Source: Phycisphaerae bacterium (GTDB taxonomy: Bacteria > Planctomycetota > Phycisphaerae > Sedimentisphaerales > Anaerobacaceae). From it: a stretch of DNA of 64,000 nt. The stretch is from assembly GCA_030615025.1 (NCBI GenBank), contig JAUXAB010000002.1, forward strand, positions 59,810 through 123,809, read 5' to 3'. The position numbers and the translations under genes were made by a program. Below are positions 8,174 to 17,342 of this stretch, in pieces (within the stretch, counting starts at the first letter, position 1; every line of letters starts with the position of its first letter). The notes under the pieces were generated by a model that searched no databases, was not told where the DNA came from, and was given only the letters and a program-made list of their open reading frames with translations.

Positions 8174-9352
8174 CTAAGACCTATCATGGATGGGCGGTTG
8201 CGTCTGGGTAGCTGAGCCGGCGTTAATATCAGCGGCTATCTGCATAAACCTCGGCATTGTATGATCGAAGAAGCGCTTGTAGCCCTCGCAGAAATAGCTT
8301 TCTTTGCCAAAACTTTGAGTAGATTCTTCGCTGCGCTCAGAATGACAGAGTGCGGGGACCCTGTCTTTCATACAGCCGCCGCGACAGATGGCAAGGTGTC
8401 TGCAGACAAGGCATTTGTTGCAAAGATTTTGCTTGGCGCGTGCGAATTTTCGCTTTTTACTGCCGGCGGCCAGTTTATCAATCGGCGTTTCAAAGATATT
8501 GCCCAATCGCCACTTCGGCTCGACAAAGAAATCACAGGTAAAGGCGTCGCCGGTATGCTCGATAACAATATACTGGCTGCACTGTTTATCGAATGTGCAA
8601 ATGGTGTGTCTGCCCGCAACGTAATATGAGAGGATGGAATCAAAGTCGCGAATACTTAACTTTGTCGGGCCATATTCGTACCAGCGGTCAAATATCCTGC
8701 ATAAGAATTCGCCGTATTGGGCCGGCGTGATGGAGAAATCCGCAACCTTGCCTGTTGCAGAATCGACCTCCACACAGGGGATGAACTGCAGAAACTTTAC
8801 GCCGTTGTCGATGAAGAAATCAAATAACTCGTCCGGATGCTCCGCATTTTTATTGTTTAGCAAGGTGAGGGTATTGAACTCAACCTTGTATTTTTTGCAG
8901 TTTTCGAAGGCCCTCATTACTTTATCAAAGCTGCCAGAGCCAGAGAAGTCCAGGCGGTAGTAATCGTGCAGCTCTTTGGGGCCGTCAATACTGATGCCGA
9001 CGAGAAAGTTATTATCGTGTAAGAATTGGCACCACTCGTCATCAAGCAAGATTGCGTTTGTTTGTAAGGAGTTGCCTACCTGCTGGCCAGGGCTACCGTA
9101 TTTTTTTTGTAATTCCACCACTTTTTTATAGAAATCCAGGCCCATCAGCGTTGGCTCACCCCCCTGCCATGCAAAGCCGGCCAACGGAAAACGGAGCTGC
9201 ATATAATCCTTAACGAATTTTTCGAGCACTTCATCGCCCATTCGCTGTTTTCCGTGGCCAATCTCGGGGACTCTGTGCTTGTAGAAACAATATTTGCAAT
9301 CAAGATTGCAATCCGAGCCGGATGGTTTGATTAAGAGAGTAAATGGCTGCAT
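8174..9352 (-). CDS. Anaerobic sulfatase-maturing enzyme (radical SAM/SPASM), copy A
   Basis: 392 residues. It oxidises the active-site Cys or Ser of sulfatases to formylglycine in the cytoplasm. The radical SAM cluster motif is C15-x3-C19-x2-C22 (CNLDCKYC), followed by AWQGGEPTLMGLDFY. The C-terminal SPASM region has the auxiliary cluster cysteines (CNKCLVCRHLAICRGGC and YFCEGYKRFF). Between KDRV and SYFC it carries PALCHSERSEESTQSFGKE, nine residues longer than copy B at 14082; the extra part equals a translated dispersed repeat. The first ORF of the island downstream of three sulfatases, which are the obvious substrates. Confidence 0.93.
   Translation of the reverse strand: MQPFTLLIKPSGSDCNLDCKYCFYKHRVPEIGHGKQRMGDEVLEKFVKDYMQLRFPLAGFAWQGGEPTLMGLDFYKKVVELQKKYGSPGQQVGNSLQTNAILLDDEWCQFLHDNNFLVGISIDGPKELHDYYRLDFSGSGSFDKVMRAFENCKKYKVEFNTLTLLNNKNAEHPDELFDFFIDNGVKFLQFIPCVEVDSATGKVADFSITPAQYGEFLCRIFDRWYEYGPTKLSIRDFDSILSYYVAGRHTICTFDKQCSQYIVIEHTGDAFTCDFFVEPKWRLGNIFETPIDKLAAGSKKRKFARAKQNLCNKCLVCRHLAICRGGCMKDRVPALCHSERSEESTQSFGKESYFCEGYKRFFDHTMPRFMQIAADINAGSATQTQPPIHDRS
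8321..8348. repeat. Dispersed repeat (CHSERSEES type) inside the anSME gene
   Basis: The + strand reads AGATTCTTCGCTGCGCTCAG then AATGACAG. Read on the gene's strand it encodes CHSERSEES, a string known to appear in many unrelated bacterial proteins because a dispersed DNA repeat is translated. The 27 bases equal the 9-residue length difference from the paralogue at 14082. The reading frame is kept. Confidence 0.8.
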
Positions 9353-9389
9353 TATCTTCTGCGTCCTTCAATCAAACTTGGCTACTCAT

Positions 9390-10865
9390 CTACCTTGATG
9401 TGCTTACACCAGAAGTACTGCCGGAATGCGACAACTTGCCGGCGGAGCGAATTTCCTGAAGCATTCTGCCCAGTTTTTTGACAAGCTCTTTGTTCTGCGG
9501 CAATTCTGATATGTTTACGTTCTCATGCGGGTCGGTCTTGTGGTCATACAGCATCCGTGCGTATATTGTGCCGTCCTTTCTGCGCCACTCGGTGTAGCGA
9601 TATCGGTCCGTCTTGACTGAGTCGCCATTATAATATCGGCTGAAGACAGCTTCTTTCCAGAGACGATTCGGCTTTTTCATAAGGGGCACAAAACTTCTGC
9701 CTTCGAGGTGAGCAGGCAGCGGCAAATTACACAACTGGCAAAGAGACGGATAAATATCTAAATACTCGGTCAGGGCCATTGTTTTCCTGCCGCCCTTTAT
9801 GCCCGGAGCGTTTACGATTAACGGCGAATGCAAAGATGTTTCGAAGTTGCAGTGTTTACACCACAAGCCATGTTCGCCGAGGTTCCAGCCGTGGTCGCCC
9901 CAGAGCACTACGATTGTGTTTCTCCGCAGGCCCAACCGGTCAAGCTCAGCCAAGACCCTGCCAATCTGCGCATCGGTGTAACTAACGCAGGCGTAGTAGC
10001 CGTGGATGAGCGTCCGGGCAAGCTCGTCGGGCAAGCGGCCCTTCCCTGGAATACCTTCGTAAGCCCGCAATTCGCCCCAGTTGTGTAGAGCCGCATCAGG
10101 AGCGCCTTTGGGCCTGAAAGGATTGTCGGCAAGGTCGATTTTTTCTCTCTTATATAAATCCCAGTATCTTTTTGGGGCGTTGAAAGGCAAATGAGGCTTA
10201 AAGAAACCGAGCGCAAGGAAAAACGGCTTATCCTTTTTTTTCAGACGGCGCAAATCTGAAATTCCTTTATCCGCAATCATACCATCGAAGTACGCATTAT
10301 CGGGGACATCGGCTGATTCGAACGCAGGTCCTTTTCCGCTCGAGCCCTGCCGGGTAAGTCTCTTGCTTTCCTGGAGCACATAGTTCTGCCAAGGGCCCCT
10401 TGGTCTCCAGGGACTTTCGCTCCAGCTATCCAGACAATCGGTGCGATGGTGGAATATCTTGCCGTTTGATATGGTGTGGTATCCATTATTCTTGAAGTGC
10501 TTCGGAAGACTTAACGCACCAGGCAGGTCCTTCTCGGCCCAGACGTTGTAACTAATGAATCTGTCTCGCGTCGGCCGTACGCCCGTGAGAAGACTGGCAC
10601 GTGAAGCACCGCAGACAGGAACCTGGCAATAAGAGCGCAAGAAAGTGACACCATCGCCAGCCAGCCGGTCTATGTTGGGAGAAATCATTTGTTTATGGCC
10701 GTAGCAGTTAAGCTGTGGACGCAGGTCATCCACGGCGATGAAAAGAACGTTAGGTTTTTTGCCGCCGCCCTTCTTTGCAGCAAACAGGCAGCCCGGCAGC
10801 GCCAGCGTAGCAGCGCCCAAGCCCATTGCTTTTAGAAAGTCACGACGCGTCAACAAACTGTCCAT
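9390..10865 (-). CDS. Tat-exported lipoprotein sulfatase, iduronate-2-sulfatase-like
   Basis: 491 residues with GAGGTG before the start. The signal TRRDFLKAMGLGAATLALPG-C combines twin Arg and a lipobox. The sulfatase core begins NVLFIAVDDLRP (metal Asp pair). The formylglycine site is C85 in CGASRASLLTG, a Cys-type motif that an anSME can mature. FFLALGFFKPHLPFNAPKRY and VVLWGDHGWNLGEHG are characteristic of the iduronate-2-sulfatase-like group (SulfAtlas S1_7 type, assigned by eye). It likely removes sulfate from glycans at the cell surface. It lies 8 bases downstream of the next sulfatase and upstream of anSME copy A. Confidence 0.92.
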   Translation of the reverse strand: MDSLLTRRDFLKAMGLGAATLALPGCLFAAKKGGGKKPNVLFIAVDDLRPQLNCYGHKQMISPNIDRLAGDGVTFLRSYCQVPVCGASRASLLTGVRPTRDRFISYNVWAEKDLPGALSLPKHFKNNGYHTISNGKIFHHRTDCLDSWSESPWRPRGPWQNYVLQESKRLTRQGSSGKGPAFESADVPDNAYFDGMIADKGISDLRRLKKKDKPFFLALGFFKPHLPFNAPKRYWDLYKREKIDLADNPFRPKGAPDAALHNWGELRAYEGIPGKGRLPDELARTLIHGYYACVSYTDAQIGRVLAELDRLGLRRNTIVVLWGDHGWNLGEHGLWCKHCNFETSLHSPLIVNAPGIKGGRKTMALTEYLDIYPSLCQLCNLPLPAHLEGRSFVPLMKKPNRLWKEAVFSRYYNGDSVKTDRYRYTEWRRKDGTIYARMLYDHKTDPHENVNISELPQNKELVKKLGRMLQEIRSAGKLSHSGSTSGVSTSR

Positions 10866-10873
10866 TTTTCACC

Positions 10874-12544
10874 TCATTTCCAGGGCCACGGCAGGACGTC
10901 GGCGCGTTCGGCCCATTGCTGCCACATCGTGGCCATCTGTTTCACACGGTCGGGATGCGCTGCCGCCAGGTTGTTGGTCTCGGTCCGGTCTGCGTCGAGG
11001 TCGTACAACTCCCATGGTCCCTTTTTGCCCCTGGCGGCCAGCTTCCACCTGCCGACGCGGATGGCACGGTTACCTTCGTGTTCCCAGTAGAGCGCTTCGC
11101 GCTTGATGGGTTTGTCAGCAAAGGCAGGGACGAGGCTTTTACCTTCCAACGGAATTATCTTGTGGCCGTTGTAGCTGGCCGGATACTCTGTGCCGGCAAC
11201 GTCAACGCACGTGGCCATAATGTCTATCAAATGCCCCGGCTGGTGACACAACTCGCCGCGGCCCTTGACGTGCCCTGGCCAGTGGACTATAAGCGGCGTG
11301 GCGATACCGCCCTCGTGAACCCAGTGTTTGTAGAGACGGAAAGGGGTATTCGAGGCATTTGCCCACGGGACGCCGTAACTCTGATACGTCTCTTCAGGAC
11401 CGGGCATAATGGATGGATTGTTGCCTCTGCGCACCTGCTGACCGTTGCGCATCTTGCGAGGTATATGCAGACCGCCCCACCGCTCCCCGATTTCCTCGGC
11501 GCAGCCGCCGTTATCGGCCAGGAATAGAATCAACGTGTTATCGAAGTGCCCTGTTTTCTTCAAGGCTGAGACAATTCTGCCGATGCCCTGGTCAACGCAG
11601 TCAATCTGAGCGGCGTAGACCTCCATCCGGCGAACCTGCCACTCTTTATTAGTGGCCTGGTCCCACGGCGGCACACGCGGGTCGCGAGCCGTCAGCTTCC
11701 AGTCCGGATTAATGAGGCCCATCTTCACCATTCGTTTGAGTCGTTCGGCACGCAGAGCATCCCATCCCTTGTCGTACCGGCCCTTATATTTGGCAATATC
11801 GGCCGGCAGCGCATGCAGCGGCCAATGAGGTGCGGTGTAGGCAACATAGCAAAAGAACGGCTCGTTGGTTTTGTGTTCATTGATGTATTTGACAGTGTTG
11901 TCGCTGATTGCGTCTGTATAGTAGTAACTGTCAGTTTCAGGCCCAATCGGCGTGTTGTCCCGCGTCAGCGTAATAGGGTCGAAGAAGCTGCCTGCCCCGT
12001 GAATGGTTCCATAAAAGCGGTCATAGCCGCGCTGGCACGGCCAGTTGTGTTTCGAGGTGAAATTCCGGTTGCCACCCCAGTGCCCGACCTGCTTTGTTAC
12101 GTGCCACTTGCCGGACATATAGGTGGCGTAGCCGGCCTGTTCGAGCACCTCGGCAATCGTAACGCAGCGGTTATTGAGGTCGCCGCGATAACCGCTAAGA
12201 CCACTGTCGGACATCATGTGGCCAACGCCGGCCTGGTGTGGGTAGAGTCCGGTCATTAGACTCGCACGTGTCGGGCAGCAGCGAGCAGTGTTGTAAAACT
12301 GTGTGAAACGCAGACCGCCCGCAGCAAGTCTTTCTAAGTTAGGCGTGCTGATTTCCCCGCCATAACAACCGATGTCCGAATAGCCCATATCGTCAACCAT
12401 AATCAACATAATGTTGGGTCTGTCGGCAGTTTTCTTCCCAGAGGCTCTCCCAGAGATGCCTGCACATCCGGGCAGCATCAGAGACGCCGCCCCCATACTC
12501 ACGGCTTTCAAAAAATCCCGACGTGTACAGCTAACTGTACTCAT
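10874..12544 (-). CDS. Tat-exported lipoprotein arylsulfatase
   Basis: 556 residues; AGGAG before the start. The signal CTRRDFLKAVSMGAASLMLP-GC is Tat plus lipobox. The core starts NIMLIMVDDMGYSDIGCYGG, with Asp ligands, and the formylglycine site is C89 in CCPTRASLMTGLYPHQAG. ILFLADNGGCAEE supplies the second metal Asp/Asn pair. The large insertion WANASNTPFRLYKHWVHEGG is typical of the arylsulfatase A-like group widespread in planctomycetes. The substrate is not determined by sequence. It is the middle gene of three consecutive sulfatases. Confidence 0.92.
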   Translation of the reverse strand: MSTVSCTRRDFLKAVSMGAASLMLPGCAGISGRASGKKTADRPNIMLIMVDDMGYSDIGCYGGEISTPNLERLAAGGLRFTQFYNTARCCPTRASLMTGLYPHQAGVGHMMSDSGLSGYRGDLNNRCVTIAEVLEQAGYATYMSGKWHVTKQVGHWGGNRNFTSKHNWPCQRGYDRFYGTIHGAGSFFDPITLTRDNTPIGPETDSYYYTDAISDNTVKYINEHKTNEPFFCYVAYTAPHWPLHALPADIAKYKGRYDKGWDALRAERLKRMVKMGLINPDWKLTARDPRVPPWDQATNKEWQVRRMEVYAAQIDCVDQGIGRIVSALKKTGHFDNTLILFLADNGGCAEEIGERWGGLHIPRKMRNGQQVRRGNNPSIMPGPEETYQSYGVPWANASNTPFRLYKHWVHEGGIATPLIVHWPGHVKGRGELCHQPGHLIDIMATCVDVAGTEYPASYNGHKIIPLEGKSLVPAFADKPIKREALYWEHEGNRAIRVGRWKLAARGKKGPWELYDLDADRTETNNLAAAHPDRVKQMATMWQQWAERADVLPWPWK

Positions 12545-12577
12545 ATTTTTTTCTCCTGATTAATAGCAAAATAGCAG

Positions 12578-14008
12578 TTAATTTCTCTTATTGCGCTTCC
12601 TGACCGTGCGTCTCTTGTGCAGAGGCACGGCCATCTCAGCTTCCATTCCACGGTCGCCCTGCTGCTTCATCCAGGTGTCGAGCTTTTCTCTGAGTGATGC
12701 AAGCAGTTTCCGTTGGGCAGGGTCGTCCGCAAGGTTCTTCAACTCGTATGGGTCTTTTGTTAGGTCGTAGAGCTCTTCGGCCGGGCGATGCTGAAACGTC
12801 TTGACACGCTTAGCAGCGAAAGTATCGGTTTTCGCTTTTTGCTTCCACGAGCCCCAGGTGCCGTAATCAATCTCCTTGTAGTTATGGCCATGGGTACTGA
12901 CGCATTGGAAGGTCCCGTCAGGGTTGAGGTTTCGGATGTATTTGTGGGTGCGTGTCCGCACTGAACGAATGGGGTAAGATTTACCGGAAATGATGCCCCG
13001 CGTTGTATGTGCGCCGAAGACCACGTCGTTATGCTTATTCTCTTGTCCGAACAAGACGGGCAGGAAGCTTCGTCCGTCGATGTTCTTTGGCGATTTCCCG
13101 CCGGCGGCCTCGATGAAGGTCGGAAGTACGTCCACGAAGCTGACCATAGCGTCTGTGACGGCCCCTGGCTTGACCCTTCCGGGCCAACGGACAATAAATG
13201 GCACGTGCAGGCCGGCGTCGTAGCAAGACCACTTTGCGAATATGTCGTAGCCGTGATCGGAAGTATATACAAACAGTGTGTTCTGCTCCAAGTTATTCTT
13301 TCTCAATAAATCCAGCACACGTCCGAGCTCCTGGTCCAACAGGTCTATATCCGTGTAATAATTAGCGAGCTGCCGTCGTGTCTGTGGCGTGTCGACCCTG
13401 TTCGGCGGTACGGGTATTTTGTCTGGCTCGTATCCGCCCTGTTTGTGCGGTCCATGCGGCTCATGCGAGGCGACTATTAAGCAGAAGGGCTTATCTGTGG
13501 CAGAAGCGATAAAGTTCTCGATTTGTTCAGGCTTTAAACCCATATATTCAAAAGGAAATTGGTCTTTCGGTTTTACATGGACTTTGCCGGCAAGGCCGAC
13601 GCGATAGCCCAGGGACTTTAGGTAATACGGCAGGGTCTTTATCTCCGGTTTGACTCTGCTATGGTTCGGATGGCAACCGTTTCGATGAGGATACAGACCT
13701 GTATATAGTGCCGAACGACTTGGAGAGCACATAGCCGTGGGGGTAAAGGCCAGACTGAATCGCAGGCCATCTTCGGCGAGGCGGTCAATGTTGGGAGTGC
13801 GGACTACATTGTTGCCGTAGCAGCCTACGTCGTCGATGCCCTGGTCATCAGCAAGAAACAAAACGATATTCGGTTTGTCCCTGTACCTTTTACTCGTAAA
13901 CCCCTTCGGGGTGTCTGTGCATCCGGGGATGGTCAGCGACACCGATGCCACACCCACAGTTTTCAGAAAATCACGCCGATTTAAATTTCCACTTATAGCA
14001 AAACTCAT
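12578..14008 (-). CDS. Tat-exported lipoprotein sulfatase, heparan N-sulfatase-like
   Basis: 476 residues from the chosen ATG at 14008. An upstream ATG at 14050 would add 14 residues, but the later start gives a standard Tat n-region (SGNLNRRDFLKTVGVASVSL, then TIPGC). The core NIVLFLADDQGIDDVGCYGN and formylglycine site C94 in CSPSRSALYTGLYPHRNG are intact. The run GLAGKVHVKPKDQFPFEY is characteristic of N-sulphoglucosamine sulphohydrolase-like enzymes. The basic tail HKRRTVRKRNKRN is unusual. It is the first sulfatase after anSME copy B and probably shares its transcript. Confidence 0.9.
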   Translation of the reverse strand: MSFAISGNLNRRDFLKTVGVASVSLTIPGCTDTPKGFTSKRYRDKPNIVLFLADDQGIDDVGCYGNNVVRTPNIDRLAEDGLRFSLAFTPTAMCSPSRSALYTGLYPHRNGCHPNHSRVKPEIKTLPYYLKSLGYRVGLAGKVHVKPKDQFPFEYMGLKPEQIENFIASATDKPFCLIVASHEPHGPHKQGGYEPDKIPVPPNRVDTPQTRRQLANYYTDIDLLDQELGRVLDLLRKNNLEQNTLFVYTSDHGYDIFAKWSCYDAGLHVPFIVRWPGRVKPGAVTDAMVSFVDVLPTFIEAAGGKSPKNIDGRSFLPVLFGQENKHNDVVFGAHTTRGIISGKSYPIRSVRTRTHKYIRNLNPDGTFQCVSTHGHNYKEIDYGTWGSWKQKAKTDTFAAKRVKTFQHRPAEELYDLTKDPYELKNLADDPAQRKLLASLREKLDTWMKQQGDRGMEAEMAVPLHKRRTVRKRNKRN

Positions 14009-14081
14009 TCCGGTAAAAATGTACCACAAGGTGACTCTTGTTACCATCATTTTTCAATCACTGTTCGGGCAATATTTGTTG

Positions 14082-15248
14082 TTACTCCTGGATTCGCAGT
14101 CTGACTCTATCAGCCGAACGGGTGTGTCTGGCAGCGGAACCGGCTTCAACGGCGGCTGCTATTTGCATGAACCTCGGTATTGTATAATCGAAGAACCGCT
14201 TATAGCTTTGGCAGAAATAGCTTTCACGGGTTTGTTGGTTGTCATTCCAACGAACTCGATCTTTCATACAGCCGCCGCGGCATATATCAAGATATTTGCA
14301 CAGCAGGCATTTGTTGGAAAGATTTTGCTTGGCGCGGGCAAAGCTGCATTTTTTGCTGCCAGCGGCGAGTTTCTCTAACGGGGTTTCAATGATGCTGCCC
14401 AGCCGCCACTTCGGCTCAACAAAAAACTCACAGCAAAAGGCATCGCCGGTATGCTCGATGACAACAAAACCGGCGCACTGTTTACTGTACGTGCAAATGG
14501 TGTGTTTGCCCATAACATAATATGTTACTAAGGAGTCAAACTCACGAATGTTTAGCTTTTCCGGGCCGTAGTCGTACCAGAGGTCGAATATCCTGCACAA
14601 AAATTCACCATATTGCTTCGGCGTAATTGAAAAATCCGCTATCTTTCCCGTAGTAGGGTCACGCTCGACGCAGGGGATGAACTGCAAATACGTCATATCA
14701 TTTTCGATTAAAAAATCAAACAGCTCATCAGGATGCTGCACGTTTTTGTTGTTTAGCAAGATAAGGGCACTAAATTCAACTTTATATTTTTTGCAAGTTT
14801 GAATACCCCTCATCACTTTATCAAAGGTACCTGAGCCGGAATGGTCTACGCGATAGTAATCGTGAAATTCTTTCGGGCCATCGATACTTATGCCGAGAAG
14901 GAACTTGTTTTCGTAAAAAAACCGGCACCACCTGTCGTCAAGCAAAACGCCGTTGGTTTGCAGTGTATTGCTTACTTCCTGGCCGGGGCTGCCGTATTTT
15001 TTTTGTAATTCGACCGCCCTTCTAAAGAAATCGAGGCCCATCAAGGTAGGCTCACCGCCCTGCCAGGCAAAGCCGACAACGCCAAAACGCAACTGCATAT
15101 AATCTTTAACGAGCTTGTCGAGCACCTCATCGCTCATTCGCTGTCGGCCTTTGCCGAACTGTGGGGCCCTGTCCTTGTAAAAACAGTACTTGCAATCAAT
15201 ATTGCAATCTGAGCCGGACGGCTTGATTAAGAGAGTAAACGGCTGCAT
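14082..15248 (-). CDS. Anaerobic sulfatase-maturing enzyme (radical SAM/SPASM), copy B
   Basis: 388 residues, start preceded by AAAGGAT. It is a close paralogue of the gene at 8174: same start MQPFTLLIKPSGSDCN, same CxxxCxxC (C15, C19, C22), AWQGGEPTLMGLDFF and SPASM cysteines (CLLCKYLDICRGGC, YFCQSYKRFF). The loop that holds the CHSERSEES repeat in copy A is here the shorter RWNDNQQTRE. The C-terminal tail differs (ARHTRSADRVRLRIQE). As the most upstream gene of the sulfatase island it may be translated first and supply maturation capacity for all three enzymes. Confidence 0.93.
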   Translation of the reverse strand: MQPFTLLIKPSGSDCNIDCKYCFYKDRAPQFGKGRQRMSDEVLDKLVKDYMQLRFGVVGFAWQGGEPTLMGLDFFRRAVELQKKYGSPGQEVSNTLQTNGVLLDDRWCRFFYENKFLLGISIDGPKEFHDYYRVDHSGSGTFDKVMRGIQTCKKYKVEFSALILLNNKNVQHPDELFDFLIENDMTYLQFIPCVERDPTTGKIADFSITPKQYGEFLCRIFDLWYDYGPEKLNIREFDSLVTYYVMGKHTICTYSKQCAGFVVIEHTGDAFCCEFFVEPKWRLGSIIETPLEKLAAGSKKCSFARAKQNLSNKCLLCKYLDICRGGCMKDRVRWNDNQQTRESYFCQSYKRFFDYTIPRFMQIAAAVEAGSAARHTRSADRVRLRIQE

Positions 15249-15284
15249 TATCCTTTGTGTCCCAGCATCAAGCGAGTTTAACTG

Positions 15285-16514
15285 CTATTTTTCAGTCATT
15301 CGGTGCTTTTGTAACCACTTTTGTACCCAACCCTGTGCCTGTTGTGGTGTCTGCAACTCTCCTTCCAGTTGGGCGATGTACATCTCTTCAGATAACTGGC
15401 CGAGAGCAGGTCCGGGCACGGCACCTAATCGGATTAAATCATGGCCGTTGAGCAGCGGTTTGGGGCGCAGTTCAACGTCACCGAGGGCCTTTATTCTTTT
15501 GCGCAGCTTACTTAGCGCAGCTATACCTTCTTTAGCATCGGCCTTGACCTTTTGAATCGCCCTTTGCAGCTCGTAGAGGTCCCAGAAATACGGCCCGGCA
15601 AGGAACATTTTCAACTCCGCTAAGGACATCTTTTCATCAAGGAGCTTGCCTCTGTTAGTCAGCAGGAATTTTATATGTTTGTTCTGACTTCTGCTGAGTT
15701 TTAGAATCTGACACCTTTCACGCGCAAATTCGGTCGGGCAGCCGGCAAAAAGTGAAGCCAGTGCCAGAGCAAAATCAACTTTTTTTCGCAGCTGGCCCAG
15801 TACACTAACCGCGAATTCTGCCTGCTCGCCGACAAAGCCGGAAAAAATTGCTTCAGCCAATCCACTTTTGGCCAGCATCGATGTCCCCGCAGAGCGATTG
15901 GGATTGACCAGTATTGCTTCCAACTCTATCGCTATGCGTTCGCCGCTTATCTTAGTTATATTTTTTGCATTGCTGCAAATTGCCGACCAGGTCAACGGCT
16001 CGATTGCAAAGCCGAGCTGAGTGGAAAATCGCACCGCCCGCAGCATTCGCAGGTAATCCTCACTGAAGCGTTCTTTGGGTTTGCCGATGGTTCGTACCAG
16101 CTCTTTTTTGAGGTCAGCCCGTCCATCAACATAATCGATTACCTTCTCTCTGAGGGGATCGTAAAACATTCCGTTGATTGTAAAGTCCCTTCGGCTGGCA
16201 TCTTCGGCGGCGTTGGCGAATTTGACGACAGACGGGTGCCTGCCGTCAGCGTAGCCGGTTTCGGTTCTGAATGTGGCCACTTCAACCTGCTTATCTTCGA
16301 GCAAAACAATCACGACGCCAAATTTCGCTCCGACCTTTAGCGTTCGTCTAAATAATTTTATGACGTCACCGGGCTGGGCGCTTGTAGCGACGTCATAATC
16401 ACTGGCTGGCCGGCCCAGCAGCATATCTCGGACACAGCCCCCGGCTAACAAGGCCTGGAAACCATCACGGCTTAATCGCTTAATTATTTTTATAGCTGCC
16501 TGTTTGTTTGTCAT
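15285..16514 (-). CDS. CCA-adding enzyme / poly(A) polymerase family nucleotidyltransferase
   Basis: 409 residues from ATG 16514, which overlaps the rsmD stop as ATGA; the longer frame to 16556 lies inside rsmD. The class II nucleotidyltransferase head is clear: LLAGGCVRDMLLG (residues 22-34), metal motif D39-Y-D41 in SDYDVAT, then RRDFTINGMFYDP and RMLRAVRFSTQLGF, the RNA-binding and nucleotide-recognition elements. It could add CCA to tRNA or A tails to RNA; the sequence alone does not settle which. It closes the housekeeping operon that begins at 19551. Confidence 0.9.
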   Translation of the reverse strand: MTNKQAAIKIIKRLSRDGFQALLAGGCVRDMLLGRPASDYDVATSAQPGDVIKLFRRTLKVGAKFGVVIVLLEDKQVEVATFRTETGYADGRHPSVVKFANAAEDASRRDFTINGMFYDPLREKVIDYVDGRADLKKELVRTIGKPKERFSEDYLRMLRAVRFSTQLGFAIEPLTWSAICSNAKNITKISGERIAIELEAILVNPNRSAGTSMLAKSGLAEAIFSGFVGEQAEFAVSVLGQLRKKVDFALALASLFAGCPTEFARERCQILKLSRSQNKHIKFLLTNRGKLLDEKMSLAELKMFLAGPYFWDLYELQRAIQKVKADAKEGIAALSKLRKRIKALGDVELRPKPLLNGHDLIRLGAVPGPALGQLSEEMYIAQLEGELQTPQQAQGWVQKWLQKHRMTEK

Positions 16515-17083
16515 CTGCTTGCCTGCTTTAATATAGTTACGGCCATAGTGCCCCACTGGCGTCGCTCTATTATTTGGAGCCGGCCGTATCGGTCTAACAG
16601 TTCTGTTCGCCGGTTAGCTCTGACCACGACAATTCCGCCGGGGGACACCTGCTCCGACAATACTTTTAATAATCCGCCCAAAGGTGAATCTTGCCCGACA
16701 TCCTCTGTGCAGGCATAGGGCGGGTCAACAAAAATAAGGTCGTATTTCTGCTCATCAATCGGAGCCCCAATCTTGAAAGCATCTGCCCTTATAACTTTTG
16801 ATTCCTTAACAAAACCGGCTTTCTCAATATTCTTCTTTAGAACCGCGCTAACCTTCGGGTCCTGCTCGACGAAAATAACCGACTTAGCCCCCCTACTCAA
16901 TGCCTCAAGACCCAGAGAGCCGACGCCGCAGAATAAATCGGCTACCATTTTGCCACTCGGCAGGCCATATTTGAAAAGAATGCTGAAAAGCGATTCCTTA
17001 ACTCTGTCGGTGATGGGCCGAGACACTTGTGCCTTAGGGCTAAACAACTTCATACCTCGTTTTGCACCAGCTATAATTCTCAT
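16511..17083 (-). CDS. rsmD: 16S rRNA (guanine(966)-N(2))-methyltransferase RsmD
   Basis: 190 residues from the ATG at 17083 (MRIIAGAKRGMKL), the usual start of this family; a longer frame to 17155 adds 24 residues without family resemblance. RPITDRVKESLFSIL, the SAM motif DLFCGVGSLGLEALSRGA and catalytic DPPY in FVDPPYACTED are all present. It methylates G966 of 16S rRNA on the 30S subunit. Its stop overlaps the start of the nucleotidyltransferase gene by four bases (ATGA), implying coupled translation. Confidence 0.93.
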   Translation of the reverse strand: MRIIAGAKRGMKLFSPKAQVSRPITDRVKESLFSILFKYGLPSGKMVADLFCGVGSLGLEALSRGAKSVIFVEQDPKVSAVLKKNIEKAGFVKESKVIRADAFKIGAPIDEQKYDLIFVDPPYACTEDVGQDSPLGGLLKVLSEQVSPGGIVVVRANRRTELLDRYGRLQIIERRQWGTMAVTILKQASR

Positions 17084-17268
17084 AGCAAAACAATATACCG
17101 AAACAATCTGTTTTGAGCGAGAAATTTTGTTCGGTCCCGACGTCGGGGGTTTCAAATAAATGATTGCGGCTTTATCCGGAAAGCCTATAATTTGGAAAAA
17201 GTGGTCCGTAGTTAGGAGTTACAGATACCCGGTTATGCTATTGGGTGGGGAACACTTGCGTTGATAAA

Positions 17269-17330
17269 TGCGGGGACCGCACAAACAATTCTGGGAAGAG
17301 AGGGCTAATAAGAGACTGCTCGCAATGACA
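17269..17330. repeat. Degenerate dispersed repeat in the gap before rsmD
   Basis: The 259-base gap between the HYExAFE gene and rsmD contains a small palindrome TGCGGGGACCGCA (17269-17281) and GACTGCTCGCAATGACA (17314-17330). Both recall pieces of the dispersed repeat seen inside anSME copy A (TGCGGGGACC and AGAATGACA at 8335-8360). I read it as a decayed copy. No gene is visible in this gap. Confidence 0.4.
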
Positions 17331-17342
17331 TAAAATGTGATA

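Noticed and set aside
14130..14270. A second CHSERSEES-type insertion in anSME copy B
   Set aside because: The loop RWNDNQQTRE contains GGAATGAC, slightly like the repeat end in the other orientation, but too short to claim.
17084..17155. Longer RsmD start at 17155
   Set aside because: The family begins at MRIIAG; the extra residues show no conservation pattern.
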